64,000 bases of DNA from Zeus faber (GCA_960531495.1 OY482852.1:33640117-33704116); one strand, 5' to 3'; numbered from the stretch's first letter, positions 11,251 through 22,225 are shown. Made by a program: numbers and translations. Notes: generated by a model from the letters alone, not told the origin.

Positions 11251-11464
11251 TATATATACATATACTATAACTATTACGTACTACATATAACTATACTACT
11301 ATAACTATAACATTACAGATTGAACTAATCCTCGATAGCAAAACTATATGTGTGTATACTACAGTATACATTACATAAATTTATTCATGTACATTACTAT
11401 CATTCATATAGTGGGTAATTATGAAATACAGTTTTATTGATCAGTCAGAGCCAAAATTAAAACA
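11251..11464. other. AT-rich spacer before the ERV LTR
   Basis: TA-rich sequence with loosely repeated actataacta motifs. The true 5' border of the ERV LTR may lie inside it, since no second LTR copy is available for comparison. Confidence 0.5.
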
Positions 11465-11823
11465 TGTCTAAAGACACTGGGTGTAACTACGCAACCAGTT
11501 AGAAACCGGCACTGAAACGGTTAATCTGGCGCACACACAGCGGGGAGTCTGAAACTAGATACTCGGGAGATGGGAAATAACAAAGGCGGGACCGCCTCGC
11601 AAAGGGGGGTCTGTCGTTTGTAACAAAGTGACGAGGAAACAAAGTTTCTGCAGACTCCTGGGTGAAATGTATGCTAGATGAGACACGCAGCTTAGGACTA
11701 ACCACGTCGACGTAAAACGTTTTTTATTTTTTGGTAGATTCTCAAACCGTCCTATAAACTCTCCGTAGCTCAAAGTTCCAGTTTCATCCCATCATTCCGG
11801 ATTTGGAAATTTTGAACACGACA
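11465..11823 (+). mobile_element. ERV 5' LTR (5' border approximate)
   Basis: A TATAAA at 11753 lies about 70 bp before a terminus reading ...GAACACGACA, followed by the primer-binding site TGG at 11827. No AATAAA is visible between the TATA box and the end, so R/U5 must be short or the signal is mutated. The start is set at TGTCTAAAG only because it is a plausible TG start; no partner LTR exists in the window to confirm it. Confidence 0.5.
11753..11758 (+). promoter_or_regulatory. LTR TATA box
   Basis: TATAAA within cgtcctataaactctcc, near the 3' end of the LTR. Confidence 0.5.
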
Positions 11824-11826
11824 AAT

Positions 11827-11844
11827 TGGTGACCCCGACGTGAT
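11827..11844 (+). promoter_or_regulatory. Retroviral primer-binding site
   Basis: TGGTGACCCCGACGTGAT follows the LTR end by three bases. The TGG start and the 18-nt length fit complementarity to a tRNA 3' end. I believe an arginine-type tRNA is likely but have not checked it. Confidence 0.65.
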
Positions 11845-12157
11845 CCCATTACAAGACTGCAGAGGAGTTCCGAAAGCCTGAACGGTTGCGATACTTCCAT
11901 GGGTACCCGCTAAAAGGTGAGCAGAGCCATTTCATGAAGTCTGCATAGATTAGATAGGAATATTTTAGTTGGAAGTGTTGTACTGTTTAAGGCTGGACGA
12001 ACAACTTTGTGGTTTTGGGGATGTATTGTTGAATGATGCATGAATAATAATTGTTAAATATTGTGGAGAGGAGAAATTGGATTGTTTGATGAGAACGGTA
12101 GTAAGGTAAGTTAAGGGAACGGGTTAGGAAACCCCCCTTCGAAGCGGCTGTGTGTTT

Positions 12158-12352
12158 AAATTGCGTAGTAATTCCACGTAACGTTTGGGCCCGTGTGTAG
12201 AGAATACATCCAGTATGCCTAAACTGAGCGACGTTTTGGTGATGAACAATGTTTAACTCGTGAAGTAATTCCGAATCCCGTTTAGGCCCGGTTGTTGAAA
12301 AGACCTCCGAAATGCCTAAACTAAGTGATGTCTGGCGATGAAAAATGTTAAA
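12158..12352 (+). repeat. 97-bp tandem duplication in the ERV leader
   Basis: agtaattcc recurs at 12167 and 12264, and both units share cgtttggg/gtttaggcccg, then tgcctaaact, then a gatgaa-aatgtt stretch. Downstream, shorter units with gggttaaaggccc recur at about 12452-12500. The purpose is unknown; leader repeats can lie near packaging signals in retroviruses, but that is inference here. Confidence 0.7.
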
Positions 12353-12529
12353 CTCAGCCTTCAGAAGGGTAGTCGATAGTCGGTAATTTCATTTAAGGGT
12401 GAAAGGCCCGGAATCATTTTTAAAGTAAAAAGGAAGCCAAGCATTTAGGGGTTAAAGGCCCGGTTCTTAGAGAAACCAAATATTAAAGGGTTAAAGGCCC
12501 AATTCACGTGACTTAGCGTAAAATTGTAT

Positions 12530-12722
12530 TGCCGGCTGTGTGAGTGAGAGTGTGCGCAACGAGGTACCTTGTGTGTGTGGAAAGAGAGGTACCATGCGTG
12601 TGTGTGAATGTGAGAGAGACCGCGGGCGTGTGTGTGTTTGAGACAGTCTTTGTGTTTAAGAGAGTGTGTGTTTGATAGAGTCTGTGCATGTGTGATAGAG
12701 GTTTTGTGTGTGTATGTGTATG
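12530..12722 (+). repeat. Degenerate GT-rich microsatellite in the ERV leader
   Basis: Interrupted (tg)n runs, for example gtgtgtgtttgagacagtct, between the leader repeats and gag. Frames on either strand here are by-products of the simple repeat. Confidence 0.75.
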
Positions 12723-12923
12723 AACAACCTCCTCAAATTGCCCTAGATAAAAGGGCAATATATGAAAAAAAAAATACAAATAAAAAAAAAAAGTTGACCT
12801 GTAATAACCTAAAAGACCACTAGTGGCGTAGCTGCACCAGAAACACATTGAGATCCGAACATTTGAGGTTTCCCCCTCCCACTTCTTCCCATGTCTTTTG
12901 TTCTCCTGCCATTCAAAAACATA

Positions 12924-15362
12924 ATGGAAAAGACCCCATCCCGCAGACCCGGCACCAGTGAGATTCGTATTGAAGCTGTAGCTGAGCTCAAGAACAGAAC
13001 AGAGCCAAAGTTCCATGCTTGAGAAACTTGGAAATTCCATAAATATGAACAAAAATGGATCAAAGCAGGGTGGTGGTCGAAAGACACTACCCCGACAGCA
13101 GAAAACCGCACCAAGGTGATAGAGGAAGAAAAAAGACTGCTGGCTGAAGCAGGAGTGGATGCAAAAAACAACCCTGGATTAATGGGGGCTTGAAAGCGCA
13201 AGTTAAACAAGCAGCGTGCACAATGGGCGCTGGTTCAGCACATAATGACGGCATGGATTTGAGCGGAAATGATTGTCGAACGTCGCAATAAAATCAGAAA
13301 TGCCGCAACCAAGGCAGTGGTAGAAGCCCAGAAGGAACCCTACCCCCCACAAGAAGACAAGTTACCACCCCTCCCCGAACCCATCCCCCAAGGTCACACC
13401 CCACTCCAACCACACACCACCCCATCCCTCTACCCCTCCCTGCTGGCCGATGAAGAAACACATCGGCACCCCCCCTCTCCGTACAACCCTAAGACCGAGC
13501 ACACACCTGAAGCAACAGCGCCCCCTGTGCTGAGCAACCAGAAAATAGCCACCCCACCCCCGCCAGAAATACAAGCACCCGTATTAGTAATGGAAGGCCC
13601 GATCCAAATCCATTTCCGAGTACAGCCCTCCCCAAAGCCATCTGACAGTGAGAACAAGGACAATGATCAGACATTGCCCCCTAACGATCAAACAGACACA
13701 AAGAGTTTCTCTCCTCTAATACAGAGGACGACGAATGCACTTGCCAGTCCTACAAACCACAAAAAGACATCAAGAAAGGAAAAAGAAATGTACCACAAGG
13801 GTTAGCCACGCAACTGTCACACTGACTGGACAATGTGGCCCACTACCAGAGGATGCCAACACAACCCATGTTCATCTCATAGCACCTCCTGCAGACGCTA
13901 CAGCCAAACAACAACCCAAAGAAAAACAAAAGACCCGAAGCCAGCCCACACCTTCACCTACCCCTGTAGTCCCCAAATACACCTTTAAGAAAACAAAACA
14001 AAGACACCCCACCCCCCTCCGCTCCTGGGAAGAAGAACCCATGTCAGACCACGAGACTAAGACAAAAAAGTGGTCATTCAAAAACAGTGGCAGCTCCCGG
14101 GGAGAGTACACAAACGACAACAGAAGAAAAGGAACCCTTATAGCATCATCCAAAAGCCAGGCCAGAAGATCGTCAGCAATAGGGATAGTTACCCGCTCGA
14201 AAATTAGACAACGAGAGGAGGAACAAAAGCAGTCCGCCAAAAGAGAAACATTTGTTCCCTGGTACCACCGCGACATGCAGGCCCTCAAAGGCAACCTATC
14301 AGCGTTGGACAAAGGAGCTGCAGCATGGATCCGAATCTTCGAAAACCACACAGCGGCTGACACACTAGCCCTAAGAGATGTGCGAGCCATTCTCCGCGCC
14401 ACAGCAGGAAACATCACCCTGACCTCCCTGGAAAGAGAAGTTAGAACCCTCACCATGGCACACAAGCACCCATTCGACCACATGCGGAATGACATATGGA
14501 CAGCCATGAGAGAAACCTGGCCGACCAGACGCAACACAGTGGCCCTGGCAGGCCTGAGATTTAAAAATGGGGAAGAACCACACGCCTATCTCACATGAGC
14601 AAAGGAGCTCTGGAGTGATAGCACTGTAGAACGTCATGACCCCTGCCTAGTGGGTCTCCCCATGTACATGCAGATGCCAAATGCCAAAATGGCCTCCCAG
14701 GAGATGTCAGGCTGTAGCTCGCAGACACAGTTTGACTGTCAGACATGACCGAGAGACAGTGGGAGAGCCATCTCATCCATCACCTGGAAAGACACATCAA
14801 AAAGCAAGAAGACAAATTCCTGGAGAAAGATTCCATACAAACCAGACTACTAAAAATGCAGGTAAAAAAACTGGAAGATGAAGTCAATACGGACAAAAAG
14901 AAGAAAGCAACTGTGCAAGCAGTAGTCACCACCCCTGAAGCACAGGCCCCGCCCCAAACCGCGCCACTACAATGGACAGGACCACAGCCCCTAACTGTAA
15001 CCCCCGCCTACCCACCAGCCCAGCACCTACCCCAATGGCAGCAGGCCTGGACTCCCTATGAATATCCCCAGCGGCAGTATCCAGGGGCCCCCGCACCCTC
15101 ATACCCCCAAGGCCCCCCCCAATGGCAGCAACTGAGAGGGAGAGGACAATTCCAATCCTCTAGAGGATGGGGAGGACCCGAGAAAACTACAGGATGTTTC
15201 ATCTGTGGCCAAAGTGACCACTGGGCAAGGGAATGCCCCCAGAACCAACAACCCCAGCAATTATATAGAGGATCCTACCGCCCCCCTCAGAGAGGAAGAG
15301 GAGCTTCCTCGAGAGGAAAGGGAGGACCCCGCATGGACACCCCGCCATGGCATGGAGCATAG
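12924..15362 (+). pseudogene. gag: ERV gag (matrix, capsid, nucleocapsid), decayed
   Basis: The likely start is the ATG at 12924. In that frame a matrix-like region rich in charged residues runs to about 13330, broken by TGA codons at 13020, 13191 and 13260. A proline-rich segment follows (about 13330-13700). A frame change at about 13735-13805 leads into the capsid region (about 14240-14740), which carries a TGA at 14596. A second frame change near 14745 leads to a lysine/glutamate-rich, probably coiled-coil stretch and a single zinc knuckle at about 15196-15240 (CFICGQSDHWAREC, C-x2-C-x4-H-x4-C). An RG-rich tail ends at the TAG 15360-15362. The intact product would assemble the virion core and package RNA. 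Confidence 0.85.
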
Positions 15363-18300
15363 AGGCGCCCAGGGGACATGGAAGTGGTGGTACAGACAAA
15401 AATAAATGCCGAACCAGTAGTGCCATGTACAATCCAAGGAATCACTGTCAATCCAAGGAATTACTGTCACTGTCACTGTCACGTGTCTTGCTTGAAGAAC
15501 CTGGCCGGCAACATACTACGTACTACATACAACTATCCACTCGGAAATTACGGACTGTTGGATTCTCTGGGACGACACAAGTCCAACCCTTCACCGCACC
15601 CCTCCCTACCAAGATAGGTCCTCACAAAGTCAGACACCAATACCTCTACTCACCAAGCTGCCCCACCAACCTAATGGGAAGGGACCTTCTCCGAAGAACA
15701 GGGGCATCTGTGATATGTAACCTCCACGGTCTGGAAGTTAGTTTCTCTGAGCCAAAAGAAGAGCTAATACCCCTCGAACGTATACTCGTCTTAGGTGGAA
15801 CTCCTGATACCACCCCCGACCCCACACTCACCGGCTGGTGGCATTTTGTAAACCTACCAACTCTGGAAAAAGTCGATGCTGGACCCGTACACTGCACTCT
15901 CTGTTTCACACGCCACCGTGATGACATCTATGACGAAGGCTGGGAAGCGAAAAAGGAGGGACGACAAGAACGACTCCAGACAACAGACTTCTATCTGGGC
16001 CACGAAGGAGTTGCAGCAGCGGTCCGCCTGACACCAGACCAACAATCCTGGTATCTACTTCACGACACCGCAGTTCCACATGTGACCCTAGCCGTAGAAG
16101 CTAACCATGCAGCCAAACAATTGGGCCCCATGGTCAAAAGAGCCCTCGCCAACCCACCTGGGTCCCCACAACGAACCCCCTGTTGCAACACACGCCAGAC
16201 AAATCGGTTTGGAGAATAGGACACAACAGCTACGAACAAGGCATATATGAAAGAAATGTCCTGGAAAGAACTTATCAAGGAAGCATCGAAGAACACCCCC
16301 TGGCAGCAGAAATGTTCGCCCAACTACCGCCAACCCTCTGGACCACCGGCCCCTATCACGTTGGCTGCACACCACACCACAATATACACATCAAAGTGAA
16401 AGCCCACGCTGTGCCCATTTGGCAAGGTCAGTACAAGGTCAAGCCCGAGGCAGCTGCTTGAATAGCCTCCACCATTGAAGGCCTCTTACAAGCAGGAGTT
16501 CTACGACCAGCGGATTCACCGTGGAACACACAAATTCTACCAGTACCCAAGGCTGGAGGACACTCATGGCGCCTGGTCCACGATCTGCGACGTATCAACC
16601 AGGTGGTCCAACCCATTACTGAAAAAGTGCCCAACCCCCATGTCGCCCTGCATGCAGGCTCCCCGAGTCATCAATTTTTCACCGTCATCGACCTGGCCAA
16701 CGCATTTTTTTGCCTCCCCTTGGCCAAAGAAAGTCAAGATATGTTTGCATTCAAATTTAAAAAATGCTCTTAGACCTACACAAGAATGCTACGAGGATTC
16801 ACATGCACGCCAACCATATTCAACGCCTGCCTGAAGGCAGATCTCAAGGAACTCCTACTCATCCAGTATGTCGACGACATCCTCATGGACATCACCACAG
16901 TAGAAAATTGCCTCACGGCCACCAAATCCCTGCTACGGCGCATCGCAAAATGTGGCTACAAAATCAGGAAGGAAAAAGCACAGGTCTGCCGCACAGAAGT
17001 GGTATTCCTGGGAAAAAGGATCACGGGAGATCAGAGATACATCAACCCGGAAAGACAACAGGCAATGCTCCAGTACCCTAAACCCACCACCGTGCAGCAA
17101 ATGCTAGCATTCCTGGGACTCACTGGCTATAGCAGACACCACATAGCTGATTATGTGGACCACACTGTTCCCCCACGCGAACCCATTGCGGAAGCTGGCC
17201 ATCGGAACGTCAAGGCACCACTCAACTGGACCACAAGTGCGGAGGAAGCGTTCATAAGATTGAAACAACTCATGGGGAAGGCCGAACACCTATGCACCCC
17301 AGACATCTCTTCCTCGTTCCATTTGGACGTTACTGAAAAGCACAGAATTGTCAAGCTGTGCTCTGGCAGCCTCGACACGGTGAGCGCGCGATCCTGGCTC
17401 ACCACAGTTGCAAACTCGACACAGTGGAACATGGACTCTCCGGATGTGGACGACACACGGCTGCCATCGCACACGCCCTACGAGAACCGACCACATTACT
17501 TTCTACCACCCCACCATCGTGCATACCACTCATGGAGTCAAATCCTACCTCGATCAAACGGATTTCACCTTTACCACACCAAAACACAAGATGCGCTTGC
17601 ATGTCACCCTGGAAAGAGACAATGTCTTGTACACAGCCGATGGAATCAACTTGGCCGGCGGACTACAGTATGCAGATGGCACCCATGACTGCGTACAGCT
17701 CATGAAACTGGAAGCAAAGGGCCGCACAGACTTGGATGGAACATCTGACCCCGATGCAGAAATTGTCCTGTTTATAGATGGTTGTTGTTTCAAAGAAGAA
17801 GAGGGAAATAGAGCATCATACGCAGCCATTCAACAAATTAATGGACACCACGTCACCCTAAGAAGTGGGATGATAGAACAACCAGCATCAGCACAAAAAG
17901 CAGAACTCGACGCCTCGGTGAAAGCATTAAAAATCTCAAAAAACAAAAATGCAAACATATTCACCGACTCAGCATACGCACACGCTGCAGCTCACGTGGA
18001 TGTAGCCATATGGATGAAAAGAGGACTCCAAACGTCAGCAGGAGCCCCGGTAAAACACAAAAACCTCATACTCGCCCTCCTGGAAGCTATACATCTCCCC
18101 CGAAAAATCCAGATCATCAAATGCAAAGGACACTCCAAAGGAAATTCAAACGCAGCCGACACAGCAGCAAAAGAAGCAGGAGGGAACCTAAAAGAAAGCG
18201 CAGCGATGATGATTGTATTTACTGAAGACAACGCCCTCAATTTGTCAGAGGAACATCTGAAAGAAGTGCAGAAAGAAGCGAAATGGAACGAACACTCGCA

Positions 18301-19456
18301 GTGGCAGAAGAAAGGAGCCACATGCACCAGCGGCCTATGGAGAAGCCACGATGGGCGCCCAGTAGCACCAGCCGCACTCCTGGTCTACCTCATCAAGGAT
18401 GCACATGGACAGACTCATGAAGGACCCAAAAGAACCACCAACAGGCTCAAACAGGACTGGTGGCATCCCTACCTGGAGGAAATGGTGGCCAACCATATTG
18501 CAGAATGCGTCGTCTGTCACGAGCTAAATAAGAAGACAGTCTACCAAAGACCTTTGGGAACATTCTCAGTGCCCCCCTACCCCTTCAGAGAAATATGCAT
18601 AGATTACACCGGCATGGGCAGGGACAACAGAGTACAAGGGTACAGATACCTACTCGTGATGGTAGATCGATTCTCCAAATGGGTAGAAGCAGTCCCTTGC
18701 AAAAGAGAGGATGCAGTATCTGTGATTAAATGGTTATGGAAAAAATGCATTCCTCGGTGGGGTTACCCCACAGTTATCTGCTCGGACAATGGATCTCATT
18801 TTACCAGCGATAAAAAACTCAGCCAGGTAGAACAGGCATTAGGTATCTCCCATAGATCTGGTTCAGTCTATCACCCCCAGTCAAAAGGCCTAGTTGAAAG
18901 TGCAAACCAGACGTTGAAAGAAAAAATGGCCAAGGTGCTGATAGAGACAAAACAGCAACTCAGTATGTCTCTACAGAACATCACAAAAACGACTAAACTA
19001 ACGTGGGTAGATGCCCTACCCCTAGCATTAATGTCCATGCGAGACCTCTCCCCATAGTCAAACACATCTTAGCCCACACGAGATATTAACAGGCCGCCCC
19101 ATGCCAGGTCCTCACAACCTACCAGCTAAATCACCCGCTTTTGATGAATATGTCAAAGCACTAACCGCAGTATCTCGAGTTTTGTATTCACAGGTCAAGA
19201 ACACTGCCCCAGACTGCCCCACACCCTGGTGGTCAGCCCCGGAGACTGGGTCCACATCAAGGTCCACAAACAGAAGTGGCCTGAGCCAAGGTGGACTGGA
19301 CCTTGGGAGGTAGTGTTGGCCACCTCACATGCAGTAAAGCTCAAAAATAAAACTGGTGCTCCCTGTCACCACCTCTCCCACTGCGCCCCTGTCACCCCAC
19401 CCGCAAGAACTCTCACAGAAACAAGGATCCAGCTGAAAGACGTAAGCATTCTGTAA
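15363..19456 (+). pseudogene. pol: ERV pol (protease, reverse transcriptase, RNase H, integrase), decayed
   Basis: Pol continues in the frame of gag after the TAG at 15360, which suggests stop-codon readthrough in the ancestor. The protease N-terminal half is disrupted at about 15430-15500 by a short repeat; its C-terminal half (PTNLMGRDLLRRTGASV, about 15660-15715) is in another frame. RT occupies about 16200-17340, with stops at 16459 (TGA) and 16771 (TAG) and the active-site motif YVDDILMD at 16867. Two or more frame changes lie between 17340 and 17530. RNase H begins near 17770 (LFIDGCC, first Asp at 17777). Integrase shows an H-x3-H and C-x2-C zinc site (about 18385-18520), then CIDYTG, SDNGSHF and GLVESAN carrying the D,D,E triad. 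A stop lies at 19055, then a frame change, and the GPW-containing C-terminal module is at 19235-19456. Confidence 0.9.
15428..15484 (+). repeat. Short tandem repeat within the protease region
   Basis: atccaaggaatcactgtca is followed by atccaaggaattactgtca and then ctgtcactgtcacgtgtc. This simple-repeat growth sits where the protease catalytic motif is expected, and the usual D-T/S-G motif is not visible in any frame here. Confidence 0.65.
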
Positions 19457-19469
19457 TTAACCATGTAAA

Positions 19470-19500
19470 AAAAAAAATATTTTTTTTTTGTTTACCCTAG
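19470..19500 (+). promoter_or_regulatory. Candidate env splice acceptor
   Basis: A run of ten T, then tttgtttaccctag, ends in AG at 19499-19500 directly upstream of the env-like frame. A polypyrimidine tract plus AG between pol and env is where retroviruses place the subgenomic env acceptor. This is a prediction from position and sequence only. Confidence 0.45.
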
Positions 19501-20050
19501 GAGAAGTCCTGGACCCTACACAGTATACATATTCTTACCAAGTGGGACCCCAATTATCGTATGACCAGTATATGACAAAGGTCAAAGAGTGGGGCCGAAT
19601 GAAAGAAACAGTTCTTGTCATTTATGCCTATGAAGGACAAATCCTGGCATTCAATGTTGATTTCTGTTCCATAATAAAGTGTGATTCCACAGGGTAGGAG
19701 CAGTACCAGTGGAATGAGAAATATGCGTGGTCCACCAACCCTAGACTAACAAGTGACTGGTGGCTGGACGAGGTTTAAGGTACCCATATTGATTGTGGGG
19801 CATGGAGTAATGTGCTTATAAACACAGGAACCAGTAGGAGGAATTGCTACTCCACTCACGGAGCGTAGAACTAAAAGAAAATGCAGGAATGGATGATCAC
19901 ATCACTGGTTGGTTGGACTCTATGTTTTCCAAATGAAAAGGCCTCATTTTATCATGCATAATCAACGTTGCTATCATTGCTGCTCTGTTAATTGTATGTG
20001 GATGTTGTTGTATACCATGCATTTGTACTCTAGTGAAAAATGCATCATGA
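19501..20050 (+). pseudogene. env: ERV env remnant, most of the protein deleted
   Basis: About 65 codons from 19501 to the TAG at 19695 look like the beginning of an envelope surface subunit (aromatic-rich, KVKEWGRM). A short further stretch with tryptophans (WSTNPRLTSDWWLDE) runs to about 19778. At 19961-20050 a frame reads INVAIIAALLIVCGCCCIPC and ends at TGA 20048, which resembles a transmembrane anchor with a cysteine-rich start of the cytoplasmic tail. A typical env has several hundred codons, so the middle, including any fusion peptide, is missing. Not functional. Confidence 0.65.
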
Positions 20051-20189
20051 CTGCGTTGGGAAAACCAGAAATACAAGCGTACATGGCATTGAGACAGAAG
20101 GAATGTGGCGACACCTATGTTGCTATAGGTATGGGCCTTCTTTCCCCAGCACCAGGACCCCGACATCCTCATCCACGATAACTGCATCT

Positions 20190-20905
20190 AGTTGATCATT
20201 TTGACACGCCCATGTATAGGACCCATAGAATATTAAATGCCACACTGGGACTGAAGAGTGTGCAAAGTTTTGCAATAATTTTGTAGTTTCTCAAGGCCCC
20301 AAAAGTCACGTAAACTGTTTTTTTGAACATAAAATTCAACGCGTTGCCACACCCGCATCGTGACGAAAAAAAAATGTTTTAATAACTTTTAATCCCCAAT
20401 GAGTCTCAATCCAAAAAATCCCCCAGGAGAAGTTCACGAAAGTACAAAGCATAAAAAGTGGATAAAATATTACAAAAACACAGCTTTTTTTGGAACACGA
20501 AATCCAACGCTTTGCCACGGCCACATCGTGTGACAATTATTATTTTTTTTAATATCTTTTAATCGTGAAGGTGTCTTGTAGACACTCGCCAAGTTTGAAG
20601 CCAGATAAATGGCCTCGGAGGAGTTTACGAAAGTACAAAGCGAGAAAATGAACGGAAAGTGACTAAAATTACACATTTAATCCAAGAAGTTACAAAAGTG
20701 TCCCGAATTTTGTGAATTTCATGGTAAAAAGTGAATAGGTTTGATGTTTTGAAATTTTCAACAGGGTGTGTCGGGCCATTTTGCCACGCCCATGCAGGCA
20801 ACTCATACAATATCAATTGCCACACTGGGACTAACAAGTGCGCAAAGTTTTGTGAATTAGTATCTTTGGAACATGAAATTTTACGTGTTGCCACGCCACC
20901 CTAGA
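20190..20905 (+). repeat. Unclassified interspersed repeat, direct copies
   Basis: Recurring phrases shared with 10541-11250: ccacactgggactgaagagt (20240) and ccacactgggactaacaagt (about 20821), aaaagtgaataggtttgatg (20725), gtgtcttgtagacactcgcc (20570). Two or more units of the family lie head to tail. The first unit begins right at the end of the ERV, where its 3' LTR should be. Confidence 0.75.
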
Positions 20906-20939
20906 AAATAAAATAATAATTTTCTGACCTATTCACCTT

Positions 20940-21345
20940 TTTCCACGTAAACTCCCAAAATTCGGTACACATTTGTAACCTCTCTAGACTTGGAAAAAAT
21001 ATATATTTCCGCCATGACGGAAACCCAACAGGAAGTCGGCCATTTTGAATTTTCCTGACTTTTTAGTCATATTTATGCTTTGTACTTTCGCGAAACTCCT
21101 CCTTGGCGATTTATCGGATCGACTTCAAACTTGACGAGTGTCTACAAGACACCTTCACAGCTAAAACTTATTAAAATACATATATATTTTGGCCCACGGT
21201 GTGGGCGTGGCAACACGTACAATTTCATGTTCCAAAAGATACTTGGAAATTCACAAATCTTTGCACACTCGTCAGTCCCAGTGTGTCATTTGATATTCTA
21301 TGGTGCCATGCATGGGCGTGTCAAAATGGCCGCCTATTATCTCCT
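20940..21345 (-). repeat. Unclassified interspersed repeat, inverted copy
   Basis: gtgtctacaagacaccttca (21138), ccacggtgtgggcgtggcaa (21193) and agtcccagtgtgtcatttga (21274) are reverse complements of phrases in the copies at 10541-11250 and 20190-20905. Together with the adjacent direct copies this makes a large potential hairpin. The plus-strand frame 21080-21442 mirrors a frame in the left copy and is not a gene. Confidence 0.75.
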
Positions 21346-21429
21346 ACATATTAGACATTGTGATAATATTATTCTGTTGTTACACGAGTGTGCATACATT
21401 CATTTTTGTACTGAGCCTGTAGTCTGCTA

Positions 21430-22225
21430 TTCAACTATTTAACGCCCATTTAACAATCTTGGACCTATACCAAACAATGTTGTCAAAATGTGTCTCTCAC
21501 CCAAGTGTTTAAGTCTATGTGCCCAGGTCAAAGCAGCCCTACCCGTCCCACTTGAAGGACCTCTACACGGCCGCTGACCAGGTGAATGGGTGGTGATCGC
21601 GACTTACAGAGGAAAAGCTGGAACTCTGCCAGATTCCTAGGACCTTTCCAGCAGGGTTAGGGACCCGCACCACTGCAGCAGCAGTTAAGGTGGTAGAACG
21701 ACCAATATGGATACACGTATCTCATCGCAAGAAAATTCCTACTCCCCTCTAGGTACTCGTTGAGGAGACAACGTGAGTGTACGCTGAACGCTGCTCACCC
21801 TGCAACTGCGATGGAACCACTTCAACCATACCTACATAGGCTACTTGGGTTACTGCCATTCCCCTTACCACAGCCGAAGAAATGTGTGTTTTGGAAGCAG
21901 TTATCGAAGGGGCTTTCTACACCAACATTGGCGCCCCACAGACGGCTCCACCGCTGGACTTCTGCTCCACATTTGATTACACCTGGCCACTTCCCACCTT
22001 GTTATATGGTCATCATTTTCCTTGGCCCCTCCATCAAAAGGACACAGATAAAACAATATCTCTGTATAAATGTATTGTACTCAATTTATACATCATTTTC
22101 TGATCCCTTTGCCTCAATTATATTATACTTAAGCATTATTGCATTTTCCTTTTGTATCATTCCACTGGGAACAACAGAAGGGAGTGTGAGAGAAAAATGA
22201 TGATCAATGTTAATGAATGATATAA
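21430..22225 (+). mobile_element. 3' end of a second ERV: integrase tail, env trace, LTR start
   Basis: At about 21525-21760 two frames together resemble an integrase C-terminal module: WVVIATYRGKAGTLPD ending at a TAG near 21637, then AAAVKVVERPIWIHVSHRKK in another frame to a TAG at about 21749. The next 400 bp carry an open frame to 22200 without a clear domain, probably a deleted env. A purine stretch agaagggag (22176-22184) acts like a polypurine tract directly before TGTGAGAGAAAAATG at 22185, the same 15 bases that start the LTR at 7692. LTR similarity fades after about 22225. Confidence 0.65.

Larger units (their letters stand above)
11465..20185 (+). mobile_element. Decayed gamma/epsilon-like endogenous retrovirus lacking its 3' LTR
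   Basis: Order: LTR (to 11823), primer-binding site (11827), leader, gag (12924-15362), protease-RT-RNase H-integrase (15363-19456), env remnant (to about 20050). All genes carry stops or frameshifts. The single CCHC knuckle, the gag-pol junction at an in-frame TAG, and an integrase tail with a W-x-GPW module followed by AVKL together suggest a gamma/epsilon-like (class I) lineage. A lineage call needs phylogeny. The 3' LTR is absent: from about 20190 the sequence is the same interspersed repeat that lies left of the element. The 5' border is approximate. Confidence 0.85.

Noticed and set aside
12513..13210. Minus-strand frames of 179 and 133 codons
   Set aside because: They run antisense through the ERV leader and matrix region and through a GT repeat (giving TH repeats).
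13872..14537. Minus-strand frame of 221 codons
   Set aside because: Antisense shadow of the ERV capsid region, which has clear gag features on the plus strand.
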